A program made the position numbers and the translations under genes. This document shows positions 45,263 to 53,367 of a stretch of 64,000 nt of DNA, one piece after another. Position 1 is the stretch's first letter. The number at the start of each line of letters is the position of its first letter. Below the pieces are notes generated by a model, which had not been told where the DNA came from, did not search any database, and was given only the letters and a program-made list of their open reading frames with translations. The stretch is taken from the NCBI RefSeq assembly GCF_001719065.1, contig NZ_LWAF01000003.1, positions 124,001 through 188,000 of the forward strand. The letters run 5' to 3'. This DNA is from Fervidobacterium thailandense (GTDB taxonomy: Bacteria > Thermotogota > Thermotogae > Thermotogales > Fervidobacteriaceae).

Positions 45263-46261
45263 TTAGTTTTGTTGGATGGTTTGACCTATTCTGCTAATCT
45301 CCGTGATTAGGAATCCCTTTAAAACGGCCGTCATCGTTTGAACAATGTCGAGTGTGATTTTAAGAAGTTTGTCCAGTTTCCCCTCACCCTCAAGTTTCTT
45401 AAAGTCGTCCATCGAGGGAACTCTCGTTTCTAAAATACCTGAGAACGCGCGTCTAACTTCTCGGTGAACTTCCGGGAACTTGTAATAACCGTACATCATA
45501 ACCTCGTAGATGAGTTTCTCCGGATCACCACTTACAAACCTCGGTTGTGTTTGACGAATGATTTCTCTCACATCCTCCGCATGTTTGGAGTAGTACACCA
45601 AAAACAGTAAGTAATTATCATACGTGTAATGCGCGTTGTTCAGCATTCTCATGACTTTCTTGTCGAACAAACCGCTAAGCACTTCCCAGAACGTCCCGGG
45701 GGAATTGTGGTAAGGTTGGAACAAGTCCTCAAGGTAGTGGATGGCATAAGACAGGAACCTGTAGCCCCAGTACTCATCACCTTTTTTAAAGGCCTCGCGG
45801 GACATGTTTACAAAATGGACAAACGACCGATCACCCTCAAACGCTTCGATCGGCCCGAGTTTATAGCGCATGTGCCGGACACCCTGACTGTTACCGATCA
45901 GTGCTTGGAGTGGTGACAGGTTCAGCTCCTCGTCCATACCAAAGTCCGGGAACTGAGCGTAAATGGTCAGTATCTGCCAGACTGGAAGCTTACCGTCAAC
46001 CGGTTCGGGATCAGGTGGAAAAACACCATCACCAAGATCGTCGAAGAACTTCCTTTTTCCCGCAAAATCATCTTTGTAGTAATGCTTTTCGTTGTAGATC
46101 CTGGTTTCTTTATAGGTGTATGGAGTGATCTGAACGAGTTTGTCAACATCGATAGGCAAGGATCTCACAACCAAGTAAGTATACGCCTCATGACCACTCC
46201 AAGCTAATGAAAAAGTGGCCAACGAAAGTACGAAAATCGTGAAGTGCTTCAAATTTTTCAC
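45263..46261 (-). CDS. Secreted zinc-dependent phospholipase C / S1-P1 nuclease-like protein
   Basis: 332 residues from GTG 46261 (AAAGGAG 10 nt upstream). A signal peptide ends in SLA just before Trp21. Candidate zinc ligands follow the trinuclear pattern: Trp21 (new N-terminus), His24, an Asp near 106 or 110, His130, then H-x3-D (His175, Asp179), His185 six residues later and H-x3-D (His211, Asp215). The ordering and spacing agree with Bacillus phospholipase C and P1 nuclease. Substrate class, lipid or nucleic acid, is not decided by these residues. It lies between a secreted esterase and a chemoreceptor in one likely operon. Confidence 0.7.
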   Translation of the reverse strand: MKNLKHFTIFVLSLATFSLAWSGHEAYTYLVVRSLPIDVDKLVQITPYTYKETRIYNEKHYYKDDFAGKRKFFDDLGDGVFPPDPEPVDGKLPVWQILTIYAQFPDFGMDEELNLSPLQALIGNSQGVRHMRYKLGPIEAFEGDRSFVHFVNMSREAFKKGDEYWGYRFLSYAIHYLEDLFQPYHNSPGTFWEVLSGLFDKKVMRMLNNAHYTYDNYLLFLVYYSKHAEDVREIIRQTQPRFVSGDPEKLIYEVMMYGYYKFPEVHREVRRAFSGILETRVPSMDDFKKLEGEGKLDKLLKITLDIVQTMTAVLKGFLITEISRIGQTIQQN

Positions 46262-46268
46262 AGCTCTC

Positions 46269-47435
46269 TCACTCCTTTCCAAAGAAGAACATCAATAGTT
46301 CGGGAAACCTCCTTGCCCACGCACTTTCGGAGTGTGGTGCATTCCTGTCTTCCAAGTACAACAAATCCACGTTTTTCTTCATCTGAAGTAGCTTGTTCAT
46401 GTTCCTTGCATCGAAGAGGTACACCTCGGGATTGGAACCCTCCGCAGTTCCAACATCCATATAAATTTTTGTCGGATACTGGAATTCGTTTTCTTTTACG
46501 TAATCGAATATCTTCTTATTCGCAAACCAAAACGCGGGGCTCATGACACCGAGCATTGAAAAAACATCGTTGTGTTTCAACCCGATGTACAAGGAGATTA
46601 ATCCTCCCATGGACGACCCACAAATAGCTGTGTTTTCACGATCCGGTAGCGTTCTGAAATTTGCATCGATGTACGGCTTGAGCGTTTCGACGATGAACTT
46701 TGCGTACAAATCTCCTTTGCCTCCACCGTAGTTTTCATCAACCCACGGGGAGTATTCGTTTCTCCTCTCGACACCAGTGTTGTAAATACCGACGATGATG
46801 ATCGGCCTTATAGCTCCTTCCTTTATCAATCGCTCAGCAGATTCATCCGCTTCCCATTCGATGCCACTGAACGAAGTTGATTTGTCGAAAATGTTCTGAC
46901 CATCGTGCATGTACAAAACAGGGTAGCGTTCCGTTGAGCTTTCATAATCCGGAGGTAAATAGATGATGATGTTTCTGTAATTTCCAAGCTCGGGAGAATA
47001 GAAATTTTCAATCAGCTTGATGTTCCCGGTGTACGTCTTTCTCATCCCAGCCTTCCCCTTTTCCACAAAATCCCTCCAATGCATCACAACAAGTTTGACC
47101 TCCATGTCATCTTGAATCTCCAAAACTCGGTTGGCTATCTCCTCACCGCGAGAGCCCTTTTCTACCGTTTCCCAAGAACCTCTCGTGAACTTGAATTCTA
47201 TCCTTCCCGAGAGTTCGAAGGTGCCAACGTAGTACCAACCTTCCCTGTACAGTCTAAACCGCGGATCACCAGGATTCCAACCGTTGAAATTTCCAGCTAT
47301 GAATATCTCAGCATCATCAGGTGTGTACGTGGGAACTTCAACGATGAATGTTACTTTATACCCAAAAATTTTAGTGGCAGACACTACGGTTAGTATCATC
47401 GCAAAGAAGATTAACAGCTTTCCAAAACGTATCAC
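46269..47435 (-). CDS. Secreted alpha/beta-hydrolase esterase with N-terminal Ig/CBM48-like domain
   Basis: 388 residues from GTG 47435 (GGGAGG 7 nt upstream; a longer frame to 47480 would begin at the predicted transcript start). A signal peptide (about 1-20) precedes a CBM48/Ig-like domain (about 26-120, EIFIAGNFNGWNPGDP) and an esterase-D type catalytic domain with nucleophile Ser275 in GSSMGG, an Asp region near MDVGTAEG, and His in APHSESAW near 369. It recalls the T. maritima EstA architecture. Substrate choices include short acyl or feruloyl-type esters. It is first of three genes with the phospholipase-like protein and a chemoreceptor. Confidence 0.88.
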   Translation of the reverse strand: MIRFGKLLIFFAMILTVVSATKIFGYKVTFIVEVPTYTPDDAEIFIAGNFNGWNPGDPRFRLYREGWYYVGTFELSGRIEFKFTRGSWETVEKGSRGEEIANRVLEIQDDMEVKLVVMHWRDFVEKGKAGMRKTYTGNIKLIENFYSPELGNYRNIIIYLPPDYESSTERYPVLYMHDGQNIFDKSTSFSGIEWEADESAERLIKEGAIRPIIIVGIYNTGVERRNEYSPWVDENYGGGKGDLYAKFIVETLKPYIDANFRTLPDRENTAICGSSMGGLISLYIGLKHNDVFSMLGVMSPAFWFANKKIFDYVKENEFQYPTKIYMDVGTAEGSNPEVYLFDARNMNKLLQMKKNVDLLYLEDRNAPHSESAWARRFPELLMFFFGKE

Positions 47436-47485
47436 CCCGATCCCTCCCTGGCAACGTTGGTAACGGTAGATTACTAACACTAATC

Positions 47486-47494
47486 ATTATAGCA
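47486..47494 (-). promoter_or_regulatory. Extended -10 promoter of the esterase operon
   Basis: TGCTATAAT on the minus strand, about 45 nt upstream of the chosen GTG. The -35 is poor. Confidence 0.55.
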
Positions 47495-47592
47495 CATCAG
47501 GTCGATAAATATGAAAGAGAAAAAAGTTTTTCTGAGAAACTGCTAAAAACACGTGAAACAATTTACACTACGTCAAACGGTAGGTGAGAAGC

Positions 47593-48480
47593 ATGCGCGT
47601 TGATAAGTACGGAATTTCATTGGAAGCTGAGAACCTTTCTTTGAAGTATTCGAAAGTGAGGCAAAGTATACTATGCTACAAAACACCTGATACCCTTCAT
47701 ATAACCATTAGGGAACACCGACCATCGCTCGACGATAAGGAACTGATGAAACTTAAAATTCTCAAGAGCATGCTCGAAAAGCTCACGGGAAACAAGCTAA
47801 AGCTCTACCTTCCAAAACCCACTTACAGTGTCGAGGTAAGCCTGGAGCGAGGCCAGGAAGTTGTCGAAATGGACAGCGAAGAAGAGAACTTGGAAGTTCA
47901 GTATTCTGGTTTCACAGCGAGAGGATTTGTTAAAACAAAGGATGGTAGAACTGTAGAGTTCTCGGCCAGAATCGAAAACTTCTCTTTGACTTACTCGTAC
48001 CGCAGAATCCACGAAAAGGTTGTTGATCCGATAGTTCTCGAACTTGGAGGCACCGAAAGTAACAAAAAAGCCGTGGAGATCGATTTGAACTTCGACGGTC
48101 AAAAAGAACGTTTCTTCATCGGAGGAGGTTTAGGTTTTCTGGTCTACGATCGCAACGGTAACGGAAAAGTGGACAGCGCCGACGAACTTTTCGGACCGAG
48201 AACGGGGGACGGTTTTGCCGAACTTGCAAGACTGGACACGGATGGAGATAACTGGATTGACGAGGACGATATCGAATTTCTCAAATTGAAAATCTGGACC
48301 GTCGACGAAAACGGTCGTGAGAAACTCGTTGGATTACTCGACCTGAATGTGGGAGCCATCTTTCTGGGGAATGTAAGTACACCTTTTGACTATTACGATC
48401 ACATCGTTAGGAAATCAAGCATTTATCTGAGTGAGTCGGGAGCGCTAGGAGTGGTGAAGCAAATCGATTTGAGAGTTTGA
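47593..48480 (+). CDS. Ca2+-loop protein, hypothetical
   Basis: 295 residues from ATG 47593 (TAGGTGA 5 nt before; GTG 47584 overlaps that site). No signal peptide or transmembrane helix. The C-terminal half contains two calcium-binding-type loops, Asp186 to Asp197 (DRNGNGKVDSAD) and Asp215 to Asp226 (DTDGDNWIDEDD), in a module (EIDLNFDGQ, GGGLGFLVYDRNGNG, ELFG, GFAELARLD) that I associate with large secreted calcium-binding proteins. The N-terminal half (about 1-150) is unrecognised. It is divergent from the secreted esterase operon. How or whether it is exported is unclear; type I or flagellar routes lack an N-terminal signal. Confidence 0.75.
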   Translation: MRVDKYGISLEAENLSLKYSKVRQSILCYKTPDTLHITIREHRPSLDDKELMKLKILKSMLEKLTGNKLKLYLPKPTYSVEVSLERGQEVVEMDSEEENLEVQYSGFTARGFVKTKDGRTVEFSARIENFSLTYSYRRIHEKVVDPIVLELGGTESNKKAVEIDLNFDGQKERFFIGGGLGFLVYDRNGNGKVDSADELFGPRTGDGFAELARLDTDGDNWIDEDDIEFLKLKIWTVDENGREKLVGLLDLNVGAIFLGNVSTPFDYYDHIVRKSSIYLSESGALGVVKQIDLRV

Positions 48481-48490
48481 TACTACACGA

Positions 48491-49447
48491 TTATTTCACA
48501 GGCTCCAAATTGAATTTATTGGCCATTTCTTCGAACGTGCATATTCCATCACCGCAGGTACTTAAACTGTACTTCAGTAGCAAGATCTTTCCATCCTTTT
48601 CCTTTGCCAACTTAACGATTTTTTCATCGAAATCGCTGGCAATTAGGATACCAGCAACCGAGTTCGCGCTTTTATCAATGTAATCGAGGACCTGCTCGAC
48701 CGAATCTTTTCTTGCTTTTCCTTTCTTTACTTCAACGATTATTTGCCGAGCAGACTCCAACGGGTACTTCGGTTTTATCAACAGGTCAACGAAGCCCTGC
48801 TCGGTGGCTTTCTCACTGAGGATTTCCCACTCTTCTCCGCTGCCATCGATCCCGAGCCTGTCAAAAATTTCTCCTAATACATCCCCCAATTTTCTCTTAA
48901 CTAAGACCTGCAAAATCAACTCGTTGAACGCAACTGTCCCGTCCCTTGGCTTCGTATTTCCAAGCGATATTTTTGGCACATACTCCAACTCTTCCGGAGC
49001 GGAATAGTAACTTACGTTCATAGACCTAATTTCTTGCCCTAAGGTCGAGACAAAATGCAGCGTGATCTGATACGCTTGAAAATGTGTCTTCCTGTAGCCT
49101 CCTCTTAGCAACAAATCCTCGGCAACGTACAAGAATTCCGGGCGTACAATAGACTCGTTGAAAGTCCTAACGGGAACAAGAAGAAGTCTGTAGGGAAAAG
49201 TGTAAACCTTCCCCGACTTGAACCTAATAGGTTTCCACGGATCGGATAAGTTTTTGAACGCCTTCTTTTTCACAACCCTGTAAAGGTTGTATATCCGCGC
49301 ACCGTACAGAAATGAAACGTAATCACCCTCTTCTATTTCGAGAAACGTCCAAAATCCACTCTGGCTACCTGGGAAACCGGCCATGTTGTACTGTAGACAA
49401 ATTTCCAAATTCTCTTTGCTCGATACTGCCAGTAGAAAGTAGCCCAT
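48491..49447 (-). CDS. EVE/PUA-like domain fused to NucS-like nuclease domain (putative modification-dependent nuclease)
   Basis: 318 residues from ATG 49447 (GAGGAG 7 nt upstream). The N-terminal region (about 1-150; GYFLLAVSSKENLEICL, FWTFLEIEEGDYVSFLY) resembles EVE domains, PUA-like readers of modified bases. The C-terminal region (about 195-300) shows a PD-(D/E)XK core, Asp221 then Glu239-Val-Lys241 (VDLLIKP, IIVEVKKG), followed by a helix (SVEQVLDYIDK) as in NucS/DUF91 nucleases. The combination suggests a nuclease targeted by base modification, that is, type IV-like restriction. It lies 43 nt downstream of a DUF429-like gene. The domain calls are from memory of the families and need profile confirmation. 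Confidence 0.65.
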   Translation of the reverse strand: MGYFLLAVSSKENLEICLQYNMAGFPGSQSGFWTFLEIEEGDYVSFLYGARIYNLYRVVKKKAFKNLSDPWKPIRFKSGKVYTFPYRLLLVPVRTFNESIVRPEFLYVAEDLLLRGGYRKTHFQAYQITLHFVSTLGQEIRSMNVSYYSAPEELEYVPKISLGNTKPRDGTVAFNELILQVLVKRKLGDVLGEIFDRLGIDGSGEEWEILSEKATEQGFVDLLIKPKYPLESARQIIVEVKKGKARKDSVEQVLDYIDKSANSVAGILIASDFDEKIVKLAKEKDGKILLLKYSLSTCGDGICTFEEMANKFNLEPVK

Positions 49448-49490
49448 CGGATCACTCCTCAAATCTTTTCAGTCGTTTTCAACGTGTTTA

Positions 49491-50177
49491 TCAGTTTTCA
49501 AGGGAAACTTTTGGATAACAAATCCTCATCGGTATCCCGAACGAATCGTAGGGATATCGTTGAGGGATAGTTTCAAGTTTGAGGACTTGCGCGATAGCCA
49601 AGACTGCCGCATCGACAAGATCGTGTTTTGGAACCGAGAAGTGCGATGAAAAGGCTTCTACTTTTCGGCTTAACCCGGGGCAAAAATTCTCAAGAATTTC
49701 GAGTCTCATCTTAAGTCCTTCAGCCGAGTGTTTGGATGGCAAAACCTTTCCCGAGAGTTTCAGAAAGCACACTTCAGGATGCGATTCAAAAATTTTCTCC
49801 ACAAGCCAGTGTTTCGAACGCAAGATAGTATCCACCTCGATTACCTTCGAACGGATGTTCCAGAACTGTTTTGAAAAGCCTCGCCCTTGAAGTCTTCTAT
49901 TGATATCCAGAGCTGTTTTAAAATCCCCCGCGTAAACTGCCTCCCGTGCGGGTACGGTGAAAACGGTTGACGCTCTACCTTTCAACATTTTCCGCGCAAG
50001 CTGGTCGCACTCGCGCAATCCTGAGGAGGGTAAGCCTATAGGTATGTCCACAAGCATAAAACGGAAATCGCAGTCGGGTATCGTGAACGTGGGAGACAAA
50101 TAAAAATCCAATTTTTTTGATGGCTCATAAAGGCAGTAGATCCAACCGTTCCTTGTTCCATCAACACCTACAAGCAA
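49491..50177 (-). CDS. DUF429 family protein (predicted RNase H-like fold)
   Basis: 228 residues if started at TTG 50177 (AGGTGA 5 nt upstream; a GTG at 50186 abuts GAAGG). The family blocks are VGVDGTRNGWI at the N-terminus, LVDIPIGLP and RECDQLARKMLKGRASTVFTVPAREAV in the first half, and ESHPEVCFLKL and HDLVDAAVLA in the second. The acidic residues (N-terminal VGVD Asp, VDIP Asp, HPE Glu, HDLVD Asp) fit an RNase H-like nuclease centre. The family is described only as predicted nucleases. It precedes the EVE-like nuclease fusion in the same direction and follows the ECF genes by 58 nt. Confidence 0.8.
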   Translation of the reverse strand: MLVGVDGTRNGWIYCLYEPSKKLDFYLSPTFTIPDCDFRFMLVDIPIGLPSSGLRECDQLARKMLKGRASTVFTVPAREAVYAGDFKTALDINRRLQGRGFSKQFWNIRSKVIEVDTILRSKHWLVEKIFESHPEVCFLKLSGKVLPSKHSAEGLKMRLEILENFCPGLSRKVEAFSSHFSVPKHDLVDAAVLAIAQVLKLETIPQRYPYDSFGIPMRICYPKVSLEN

Positions 50178-50244
50178 CTTTCTCACCTTCGATATACAAC
50201 AGAGGCAAACTCCTCGTTTAGTTAGGCCTCGCTATTTCTGTTGG

Positions 50245-51021
50245 CTATCGTTCAAGCAGTTTCGAAAGATCTTTCCCCACAAGTGAAGAGATTTTGAAAA
50301 TATACGGCATCTCCAAACCAGCGGTTTTCAATATATCTTCCTGTTTGAGTACTTCCTCAGTTTTTCCATCCGCAAGTAATTTGCCTCGATGCAATACTAA
50401 AGTTCTCTTGAAGTATTCAAAAACAAAATCCATGTCGTGTGTGATCGCTATGATGGTTTTTCCATTTTTCTCCAGCTCTAGTACAAGTTCTCCGATTCTC
50501 TTTACGTGATACCTGTCCTGCGCAATCGTTGGTTCGTCGAAGATGATAACTTCGGGATCCATCGCGAGCACGGACGCGATGCAAAGTAGCTTTCTTTCGG
50601 AGAGTGTTAAATCGTACGGATGATCGTTAACCTTCCCTTCAAGCCCGACGAGTTTCAACGCTTCTATCGCTCTTTCATAGGAATACTGCTTGTCCTTGAA
50701 AATGTTTAGCGGGCCAAACATCACCTCGTCAATTACTTTGCTTTTGAATATTTGATCAGATGGATCTTGAAATACCAATCCGACCACCTTTGCAAGCTGA
50801 GCCACCGTTTTTTGTTTAGTGTTGACACCTTTGACCCACACGTCCCCCACAGTGGGTTTCAGTAGTCCTTTGAGAATCTTGACAAATGTTGTCTTTCCAG
50901 CACCGTTTTGCCCGACTATTGCCGTCGAGGATGCGTTCAGAGAAAGGTTGATATTTTCCAAAACAAATTTGCCTGGCTTGTATGAAAACCACAGATTTTC
51001 TACTTTAACGACCGGTTCCAC
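50245..51021 (-). CDS. ECF transporter ATPase (EcfA, second copy)
   Basis: 258 residues from GTG 51021 (GAGGTG 6 nt upstream). Walker A VGQNGAGKTT, Q-loop VFQDPSDQIF (the QDP form of EcfA proteins), Walker B VIIFDEPTIAQD and ITHDMDF switch. The signature is the degenerate LTLSERK, as known for one of the two EcfA subunits. It forms a heterodimer with the following gene product to power an energy-coupling-factor vitamin importer. It overlaps the neighbouring gene by 17 nt. Confidence 0.9.
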   Translation of the reverse strand: MEPVVKVENLWFSYKPGKFVLENINLSLNASSTAIVGQNGAGKTTFVKILKGLLKPTVGDVWVKGVNTKQKTVAQLAKVVGLVFQDPSDQIFKSKVIDEVMFGPLNIFKDKQYSYERAIEALKLVGLEGKVNDHPYDLTLSERKLLCIASVLAMDPEVIIFDEPTIAQDRYHVKRIGELVLELEKNGKTIIAITHDMDFVFEYFKRTLVLHRGKLLADGKTEEVLKQEDILKTAGLEMPYIFKISSLVGKDLSKLLER

Positions 51022-51880
51022 AAAATGCACCTCTCAAGATTTCGACGGCTTCCGAGAACTTTACGGGATAATATCCACGGGAATTTTTCAAGTTCAACTT
51101 TTTGCACAACTTTGTGTGGAGTGGTTCCCCGACCATATAGTCATCGATCTCGGACAGCGAAAAAATCTTCTCCGGTTCATCGAACGCAATCAGTCTGCCT
51201 TCGTGAAGAAAGATAATTCTGTCAGCGTATTCGACGAGCAACTCGTATTTGTGTTCAACCAGAACGATCGTAGTCCCGTGTTTCTTCATTTCGGAAATTA
51301 CCTCAAAAACCTCGATCGTTCCAGCAGGATCAAGCTGTGAGGTCGGTTCATCCAGGATCAGGATTTCAGGCTGGAGAACCAGAATGCTTGCTATTGCGAG
51401 CCTTTGGAGTTGGCCACCTGATAGTTCAAATGGGTTTTCATCCCTCTTTTCCCACAAGTCCAAGTCTTTTAAAACTCTCTCCACCCTCTCAATAACCTCT
51501 TCCCGAGGAATCCCGAGATTTTCGAGTCCGAAAGCCACTTCTTCATATACCGTCATCCTGGCTCCAGAAATCTGCGAGAACGGATTTTGCAAAACAAGAC
51601 CAATTTTATTCACAAGCTTTTCGGGTGGAATCTCCCGTACATCTTCACCGTCCAACAACACTTTTCCGGAGTATTTTCCCTTGAAAAACCTTGGAACAAG
51701 ACCTGTGAGTGCGAGACAGAGCGTCGATTTTCCGGCACCGCTCCGGCCAATAACACCTACGCATTCACCACGTTCAATCGAGAAACTTACATTTTCGAGT
51801 GCGTTTCTATTTGAAAATGGATAAGCGTAGGTAAGGTTCTCAACCCTTATTTTCTGTGTGATCACTTCAACACTATCCAC
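51005..51880 (-). CDS. ECF transporter ATPase (EcfA, first copy)
   Basis: 291 residues from GTG 51880 (GGAGG 8 nt upstream). Walker A GRSGAGKST, Q-loop VLQNPFSQISG, canonical signature LSGGQLQRLAIAS, Walker B ILILDEPTSQLD and VEHKYEL switch. It carries the intact signature that its partner lacks. It overlaps ecfT by 19 nt and the second ATPase by 17 nt. Confidence 0.92.
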   Translation of the reverse strand: MDSVEVITQKIRVENLTYAYPFSNRNALENVSFSIERGECVGVIGRSGAGKSTLCLALTGLVPRFFKGKYSGKVLLDGEDVREIPPEKLVNKIGLVLQNPFSQISGARMTVYEEVAFGLENLGIPREEVIERVERVLKDLDLWEKRDENPFELSGGQLQRLAIASILVLQPEILILDEPTSQLDPAGTIEVFEVISEMKKHGTTIVLVEHKYELLVEYADRIIFLHEGRLIAFDEPEKIFSLSEIDDYMVGEPLHTKLCKKLNLKNSRGYYPVKFSEAVEILRGAFCGTGR

Positions 51881-52644
51881 GATACTATCCTCCAAGTAAT
51901 CGAACCATACAGTATAAACTGAAACAGTCTAACTAAGAACTTATCAAGTTTACTTTCAGCGAACTCCTTCAGGAAAGTTCGTTTGGTCCTCACCGCAAAG
52001 CCCCTCATTTCAAGTGCAAGTGCCCGTTCACGCGCTTCAACTAAGGAACCAAGCACAAGTGGGCCTATTAATGCAAAGAAGGCCCTGAGCTTCTTGAGAA
52101 AACTTCCCTCCATCTCAAGACCCCTGGAACGTTGTGCATCGATTATCCTTGTAGCTGTTGAGAGCATCTGTGGAACGATTTGCAGCACCGAAGCAAGCAC
52201 GTACCCAAACCTCGGTGACAACCCCCTCCGAACAAGGTCGTCGATCAAATCCGAAGGGCACGTCGTCAATACCAACACTCCGAAGGCCGAGATCATGGTA
52301 AAGAGCCTGAGAACAAGCACGGTTGCACGTTGAAGACCTTCGGAATAGAAGGTAATACCGAACAGGGAAAACAAAGACGTTCGGTTTCCAACGTAGAACA
52401 TCCCTTGGATAACAACGATGGAAATCGAGAGGACTAATACAACAAAAAGCAAATTGGTGAGGTACTTTAAAACTTTTGCAACGGAAGTCAGAAATACCGA
52501 GAGTCCTAAGAAAACTCCTCCAACCACGATGGATGGGAACAGAAACGTCACAACCGTGGACGTTAAGGCAAACATGAGCTTGGTAAATGGTGCAAGTCTG
52601 TGTACAAGTGTATCCCGTTCAACGTAAAGGCTAAGGACGCGCAT
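51862..52644 (-). CDS. ecfT: ECF transporter transmembrane subunit EcfT
   Basis: 260 residues with about five hydrophobic helices and two cytoplasmic coupling motifs, AQRSRGLEMEG and LEARERALALEMRGF, that fit the ATPase-contacting AxRxxG motifs of EcfT. It links the two ATPases to the S component. It starts 9 nt after the S-component stop. Confidence 0.92.
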   Translation of the reverse strand: MRVLSLYVERDTLVHRLAPFTKLMFALTSTVVTFLFPSIVVGGVFLGLSVFLTSVAKVLKYLTNLLFVVLVLSISIVVIQGMFYVGNRTSLFSLFGITFYSEGLQRATVLVLRLFTMISAFGVLVLTTCPSDLIDDLVRRGLSPRFGYVLASVLQIVPQMLSTATRIIDAQRSRGLEMEGSFLKKLRAFFALIGPLVLGSLVEARERALALEMRGFAVRTKRTFLKEFAESKLDKFLVRLFQFILYGSITWRIVSWIVLK

Positions 52645-52653
52645 ACAGTTTGG

Positions 52654-53223
52654 TCATTCTCCCTGGAACGTGTAGATCAACGTCTTTGGTAGCGATTTGA
52701 ATATTACGAACGCGATAATGGCTGACAGCACTTTATCAACCAAATCCACAACCAACTCGTCGAAAAACGATGCTATCCAAACATTGATCCCTTTACTTCT
52801 GAGGAACGCAAACAACGCATCACCCCAGATATTTCCCGTCTGCCCTTCCCAGAATACAACGTTCAAGGGAACGGAGATGACCGTGGCAACAAGAGCAATT
52901 ATTAAGCCGCTTAAAATTGCTTTCAGCATAGTTTCAAACATTCTTGCCTTGTACAACGCGCCTGCCGATAAACCTATACCCACACTTGTTAGTGCGTAGA
53001 TGAGTGAAACAGGCCCCGCGGTCAAACCGTAAATTATATTATTGATCGCACCGCTGATCGCACCGACAACTGGACCGGCAAGCATCGCCGCCAGTATCGT
53101 GCCGATGGAATCAAGCCAGAGTGGTAACTTCAACGCCTCGGCAAAAAACTTTCCTGCATAGTTGATACCAACAGCCACGGGTATGAGTACCAGAACGGCT
53201 GTGGTGAACTTTCCCCTCATCAA
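52654..53223 (-). CDS. ECF transporter substrate-binding (S) component
   Basis: 189 residues with six predicted helices. LPLWLDSIGTILAAMLAGPVVGAISG near the N-terminus is a block I have seen in S components of unassigned substrate. TTG 53223 or ATG 53220 follows a GGGAGGG site. It is first of the operon S-T-A-A, so this is a dedicated (group I) arrangement. No riboswitch or biosynthesis gene nearby reveals the vitamin. Confidence 0.8.
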   Translation of the reverse strand: MMRGKFTTAVLVLIPVAVGINYAGKFFAEALKLPLWLDSIGTILAAMLAGPVVGAISGAINNIIYGLTAGPVSLIYALTSVGIGLSAGALYKARMFETMLKAILSGLIIALVATVISVPLNVVFWEGQTGNIWGDALFAFLRSKGINVWIASFFDELVVDLVDKVLSAIIAFVIFKSLPKTLIYTFQGE

Positions 53224-53265
53224 CCTCGATCCCTCCCCACTTATGGAGTACCATAACCTACTCTA

Positions 53266-53271
53266 ATTATA
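53266..53271 (-). promoter_or_regulatory. Probable -10 of the ECF operon
   Basis: TATAAT on the minus strand, about 43 nt upstream of the S-component start; the -35 is weak (TAGAAT-like). Confidence 0.45.
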
Positions 53272-53367
53272 CACTAACACACGTTCAAATTCTAAACGTA
53301 ATGGCAAACAATCTTAACAGAATTTCGCTAAATTAGACGTGAACACTCGCAAGGAGGGGAACTTTTA

